64,000 bases of DNA. Origin: Bin87 sp034420475 (GTDB lineage: Bacteria > Chloroflexota > Dehalococcoidia > Lucifugimonadales > UBA3495). The stretch covers positions 1 through 64,000 of the forward strand of contig DAOULH010000087.1 of NCBI GenBank assembly GCA_034420475.1. Reading direction: 5' to 3'. Made by a program: the position numbers and the translations under genes. How positions within the stretch are numbered: the stretch's first letter is position 1; each line of letters begins with the position of its first letter. A model generated the notes under the pieces. That model was given only the letters and a program-made list of their open reading frames with translations, searched no databases and had not been told where the DNA came from. Below are positions 61,924 through 64,000 of the stretch, piece after piece.

Positions 61924-62313
61924 ATGGCTACCGTCGGAGACGATGCCGTCGCCCAATGCGTCGAACAGGCCGTTGCCTTCCTGGCACAGTCGGACCGTGA
62001 ATTCGACTCGGGAGACCGTCGACAAGGTTCGGAAAAACTCTACGGCGCGGCCACACAAGCCGTTATCGCTGCCGCCAAGCAGCGGGGTTGGCAATATCGC
62101 AGCCACCGCGCCACCAAGAACGCGACCATCCGACTGGCCGACGTCTACGATGACCCTTTTCTGTCCGCCGGATTCGTCGCTGCGGAAAAGTTCCACAAGA
62201 ACTTCTTTCACGATGAGATGGAGGACTACGAGATCACAGCCGACCGGCCCATCGTTCACCGCTTTGTGAACCGACTGGTGGCGCTAGTCAACGACTATGA
62301 AGCGGACGCCTGA
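61924..62313 (+). CDS. PaREP1/HEPN-like protein
   Basis: 129 residues from ATG 61924 with AAGGAGGCGACG upstream. Helical pattern DREFDSGDRRQGSEKLYGAA, TQAVIAAAKQRGWQYRSHRA, AAEKFHKNFFHDEMEDYEIT matches the proteins at 17875 and 39917. No partner gene is adjacent. It sits between the RND permease and a small alpha-beta protein. Confidence 0.65.
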   Translation: MATVGDDAVAQCVEQAVAFLAQSDREFDSGDRRQGSEKLYGAATQAVIAAAKQRGWQYRSHRATKNATIRLADVYDDPFLSAGFVAAEKFHKNFFHDEMEDYEITADRPIVHRFVNRLVALVNDYEADA

Positions 62314-62364
62314 ATCAACAGAACAGGCTCAATGCAAATTGAAATTTGCCAAAAGGAGAAGAAC

Positions 62365-62688
62365 ATGTACGTACTGCGAAGAATCTTCAAGACCAAACCC
62401 GGCGAGGCCCGCCGCGTGGCCAGCCTGCTCCAGAAGCAGGCCCAGATCTACCACGACGCCGGCCAGCGCAGCGAGTTCCGGGTTTATTTCAATGGCGCCA
62501 CCACGCCGGCGGAACAGGACGTCGTCATTCTCGAATGGACTGACGAGGCGCTGATGTCGCCCATGCGCGGCGACAATCAACTGCCCGCGGCCGCCCTGGA
62601 AGTGGGCGGGCAGATCAGGCCGCTGGTGGAGAGCAACCGCATCGAATTCTGGGAACTGATGTCGCCCGACAAGATGATGGATGTCTAA
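62365..62688 (+). CDS. Small dimeric alpha-beta barrel (ABM/NIPSNAP-like) protein
   Basis: 107 residues from ATG 62365 with AAAAGGAGAAGAAC upstream. YVLRRIFKTKPGEARRVASL, FRVYFNGATTPAEQDVVILE, and NRIEFWELMSP give the beta-alpha-beta pattern of the dimeric alpha-beta barrel superfamily, which includes monooxygenases and stress proteins. Substrate unknown. Confidence 0.6.
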   Translation: MYVLRRIFKTKPGEARRVASLLQKQAQIYHDAGQRSEFRVYFNGATTPAEQDVVILEWTDEALMSPMRGDNQLPAAALEVGGQIRPLVESNRIEFWELMSPDKMMDV

Positions 62689-62715
62689 TCGCTTGCACCT
62701 TCAGGAGGCAGCATC

Positions 62716-63186
62716 GTGGAAGTAGCACAGGTGGCGGAAATACTTTTGGAACGCGGACAGACCGTGTCCGTGGCCGAGGCCTGCACCAACGGCCTGCTCG
62801 GCTACACGCTGGGCACCATCCCGGGCGCGTCCCGGTTTTTCCCGGGCGGCGTCGTCGCCTACACCGGCGGGCTGAAGGAGAAGATCCTCGGGGTGCCGGA
62901 CGAGCTCTATGAGACCGCCGGCAGCGTCAGCCGGGAAATGGCAATAGCCATGGCGCGGGGCGCGTTGGAGCTCACCGGGACGGATTACGCGCTGTCCACC
63001 ACCGGCGTCACCGGCCCGGCCGCGGGCCGCAGCGGTCTGCCCATCGGCACCTTCTGGATCGGCCTGGCCGTCAAGGACGGCGAGGACGCCGCCATCGAGA
63101 TCCGCGTGGGCGGCGACCGCGACGCCACCAAGCACGGCGCGGTGCAGGCCGCCATTGACCTGCTGGGGAGGGAATTGACCGGCTAG
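62716..63186 (+). CDS. CinA C-terminal-domain (PncC-like) amidase family protein
   Basis: 156 residues from GTG 62716. It matches the C-terminal domain of CinA, the nicotinamide-nucleotide amidase: SVAEACTNGLLGYTLGTIPG, FFPGGVVAYTGGLKEKILGV, LSTTGVTGPAAGRSGLPIGT. In active PncC the first motif is AESCTGG with the catalytic Ser; here Ala22 stands in that place and one Gly is Asn. Amidase activity is therefore doubtful. The Tyr and Lys of the second motif appear kept. Confidence 0.8.
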   Translation: MEVAQVAEILLERGQTVSVAEACTNGLLGYTLGTIPGASRFFPGGVVAYTGGLKEKILGVPDELYETAGSVSREMAIAMARGALELTGTDYALSTTGVTGPAAGRSGLPIGTFWIGLAVKDGEDAAIEIRVGGDRDATKHGAVQAAIDLLGRELTG

Positions 63187-63490
63187 CAGGAGTCGAGCGC
63201 CTCGCGGGAGATACCTGATGAGTTTCGCGCGAGCGCTCGGCGACACCCTCGTAAATCCGCCAGCGCGGCATTCCCCGCGGTGGTGGGTATCCCGCGTCGC
63301 CCCACCCGCCGTAACCACGGCAGAGTTTATAATGGCGGTAGCCACGCTGCTCCGCCATACGGAGTTGGGGCAACTTGGGCACCTGCTGGTCGCCGCCAAC
63401 ATCCTGGATAGAGCCGTCACTACAACTCATATTGACCCGGCGGTGACCCTCGCAGTTCTGGCGATAAGCCACATCGGAGGCAATCGCATC
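63187..63490. other. Intergenic region
   Basis: About 300 bases. An open plus frame from 63218 continues into the next gene but its N-terminal part has no clear family pattern. TATAAT at 63327-63332 could be a -10 box, with no -35. Nothing else supported. Confidence 0.35.
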
Positions 63491-63667
63491 ATGGCGCTAC
63501 TGGAAATTTTGATGAAGCCGCTGCTCGACGCCCAGCGAGAAGCCGGCCGCGAGGAAGCCAAAGCAGAATTTGAGGCATGGAAAGCGCGACAGCGGGCTGC
63601 CGGCGTCCGGTTTAGCGAGGAGGAGGATGAACCCGAAAACGACGAATCCTCAGTTTCCGACCAGTAG
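63491..63667 (+). CDS. Small hypothetical protein, tandem paralog 1
   Basis: 58 residues from ATG 63491 with CGGAGGCAATCGCATC upstream. It reads MALLEILMKPLLDAQREAGR, then EAWKARQRAAGVRF and an acidic tail. It shares LLxAQxxAG and EAWKARQRAAGV with the next gene, so they are tandem duplicates. Amphipathic helices suggest an oligomer or membrane-associated peptide. Family unknown. Confidence 0.5.
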   Translation: MALLEILMKPLLDAQREAGREEAKAEFEAWKARQRAAGVRFSEEEDEPENDESSVSDQ

Positions 63668-63695
63668 CGTCGCTGTGCCGTCCCTCCGGCTCACC

Positions 63696-63926
63696 GTGAA
63701 GGTGCTGGAATTTCTGTTTAAACCGCTGCTCAAAGCCCAGTGGCAAGCCGGGTATGAGATCGGCATGAAGGAAAGCAAAGCAATCGCCTATGCAGCGGCT
63801 AGTACAGCAGCCAAAGCGCGGTTTGAAGCGTGGAAAGCGCGACAACGCGCCGCCGGCGTCAAATTCGTTGACGACGAGTTGCCCGACGACACTCCGCAGG
63901 AACACCCGCCGACCTTGCGCCGGTAG
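63696..63926 (+). CDS. Small hypothetical protein, tandem paralog 2
   Basis: 76 residues if GTG 63696 is used, which aligns its start VKVLEFLFKPLLKAQWQAGY with MALLEILMKPLLDAQ of paralog 1. The frame stays open upstream, with another GTG at 63675. It carries 18 extra residues (SKAIAYAAASTAAKA) before EAWKARQRAAGVKF. No family recognised. Confidence 0.5.
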   Translation: MKVLEFLFKPLLKAQWQAGYEIGMKESKAIAYAAASTAAKARFEAWKARQRAAGVKFVDDELPDDTPQEHPPTLRR

Positions 63927-63965
63927 CCCGTCATCGCATTCTACCCCTTTCCCCCTGGAGCAACC

Positions 63966-64000
63966 ATGAAATTCGGAGTCTCCCTATCCGCCATCGCCCA
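63966..64000 (+). CDS. 5' end of a probable LLM-class flavin-dependent oxidoreductase
   Basis: ATG 63966, with CTGGAGCAACC upstream, opens MKFGVSLSAIA at the window edge. MKFGVxL is a frequent start of F420/FMN-dependent luciferase-like enzymes. Only 11 complete codons are visible, so the family call is tentative. Confidence 0.4.
   Translation, partial: MKFGVSLSAIA

Overview
The window is high-GC bacterial DNA with dense, short-spaced operons. Several traits point to a Chloroflexota genome of the SAR202/Dehalococcoidia type: oligopeptide-binding lipoproteins with long Ala/Pro/Thr linkers ending in TPTPS-like tracts, paired SMP-30-like proteins, small thiamine-diphosphate decarboxylase subunits, a MetE-like methyltransferase, FAH-family and CoA-ester enzymes, and a probable LLM flavoprotein start at the right edge. 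This taxonomic call is inference. No rRNA, tRNA or CRISPR array was seen.

Layout. 1-8.35 kb is accessory and scarred: small unknown genes, an IS1380-like transposase remnant, a GIY-YIG protein, a four-gene overlapping cassette containing a MazF/PemK-like protein, a secreted fibronectin-III protein running into an opposing PD-(D/E)XK nuclease gene, a decayed duplicate of that nuclease's 5' end, and an orphan C-terminal fragment of a YedK/SRAP gene. 8.38-14.04 kb is a minus-strand signalling module: STAS antagonist, receiver-PP2C phosphatase, RsbW-like kinase, LivJ-type binding lipoprotein, and membrane histidine kinase. 14.39-23.4 kb is a plus-strand block. It opens with a UGSC-type gene whose in-frame TGA is best read as selenocysteine, followed by HEPN-type pairs, three hydrolase-fold proteins (two lacking the nucleophile serine), a MetE-like enzyme, a DUF4258/DUF2283-like pair, OsmC and rhodanese.

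23.7-34.6 kb is metabolic: enoyl-CoA hydratase, DUF429, two nitroreductases, an SMP-30 protein, a two-subunit ThDP decarboxylase, DUF3800, then pyruvate/branched-chain dehydrogenase E1alpha-E1beta-E2 followed by lipB. 34.66-43.9 kb is a compact defence-like island: Uma2/retropepsin/small-protein operon, McrBC, an MNT-like/HEPN-like pair, and a type II restriction-modification system whose BglII/BstYI-family endonuclease gene has an in-frame amber codon. 43.9-48.1 kb holds BNR-repeat and SMP-30 proteins and three tandem retropepsin-like genes. 48.15-56.3 kb is a peptide/nickel-type ABC importer locus with three paralogous binding lipoproteins and two permeases but no ATPase in view. 56.8-64 kb has an enoyl-CoA hydratase-like protein, TlyA, a large RND transporter, another PaREP1/HEPN-like protein, a small dimeric alpha-beta barrel protein, a CinA-like protein and two small paralogs.

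A palindromic TGTCATTGCGAG repeat family is scattered between genes from 23 to 57 kb. The strongest candidate for unusual biology is the selenocysteine gene at 14390-16111, where a perfect hairpin starts 11 nt after the TGA.
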